From assembly GCA_024401095.1 (NCBI GenBank), contig JAKSLR010000024.1, positions 1-50,407 on the forward strand: 50,407 nt of DNA, in the 5' to 3' direction. The notes below the pieces were generated by a model. The model was not told where the DNA came from and did no database searches. It saw only the letters and a list, made by a program, of their open reading frames with translations. The DNA is from Bacteroidaceae bacterium. Its GTDB lineage: Bacteria; Bacteroidota; Bacteroidia; Bacteroidales; Bacteroidaceae. Below, one piece after another: positions 50,355-50,407 of the stretch (positions are counted from its first letter, which is position 1; every line of letters begins with the position of its first letter). The translations under genes and the position numbers were made by a program.

Positions 50355-50407
50355 GCGGAAATAGCTCAGTTGGTAGAGCACAACCTTGCCAAGGTTGGGG
50401 TCGCGAG
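50355..50407 (+). tRNA. tRNA-Gly (anticodon GCC), 3' end cut by window
   Basis: The acceptor 5' strand GCGGAAA is followed by a D arm (GCTC-AGTTGGTA-GAGC), an anticodon stem CAACC/GGTTG with loop TTGCCAA and anticodon GCC at 50388-50390, and then the variable loop and the T arm's first strand. The 3' part lies beyond the window. Further tRNA genes may follow. Confidence 0.93.

Overview
This window looks like chromosomal DNA of a Bacteroidales bacterium, most likely Prevotellaceae (Prevotella/Segatella-like). The support is a SusC/SusD pair, BamD and RpoZ-like genes with a DUF4293 membrane protein, an RnfBCDGEA order, GH92/GH89/GH28 enzymes, NspC-type polyamine synthesis, a long-tailed S16, and promoters of the Bacteroidetes form TTTG-N19/20-TAnnTTTG in front of many genes instead of sigma70-type boxes. 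Genus is an inference. No phage, insertion sequence, CRISPR array or plasmid gene was seen.

Layout. 1-2364: end of xylose isomerase, GDP-mannose pyrophosphorylase and a DedA protein. 2365-3538: a 1.2 kb gene-free stretch holding a mosaic repeat element with long inverted arms and arrays of small hairpins, then a possible minus-strand small RNA. 3539-8023: glnS, rarA and a DbpA-like RNA helicase. 8235-12124: serC, a lysine-type serA, DUF1015 and a YigZ protein. 12153-14222: uvrB. 14372-16038: bamD, an omega-like RNA polymerase subunit and a DUF4293 protein. 16091-18374: an outer-membrane barrel and a LysM plus periplasmic-binding-like protein, divergent from uvrA (18483-21305). 21619-26227: a SusC/SusD pair without adjacent enzymes or regulator. 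26310-28468: serB, a nitroreductase and a SUI1/YciH factor. 28598-37473: a glycan-related run of GH92, GH89, an HGSNAT-like membrane acetyltransferase, a GH28-like beta-helix lipoprotein and a histidine phosphatase. 37476-38773: a B3/B4-domain protein and rpsP. 39021-44624: rseC and rnfBCDGEA. 44721-44838: a small free-standing transcription unit. 44834-46557: a DUF4369 lipoprotein and prs. 46714-50228: pcrA/uvrD and nspC. 50355-end: the first part of a tRNA-Gly(GCC).

How genes fit together. serA, serC and serB complete serine synthesis from 3-phosphoglycerate, though serB lies 16 kb from the others. uvrA, uvrB and pcrA/uvrD serve nucleotide excision repair from separate transcription units. 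The Rnf complex couples reduced ferredoxin and NAD to ion movement. The most interesting pair is GH89 with an HGSNAT-like acetyltransferase (overlapping genes): in animals the homologous enzymes act one after the other on terminal alpha-glucosamine of heparan sulfate. The other points worth attention are two candidate small RNAs, defined by a promoter plus terminator in otherwise empty DNA, and the 2429-3263 inverted-repeat element.
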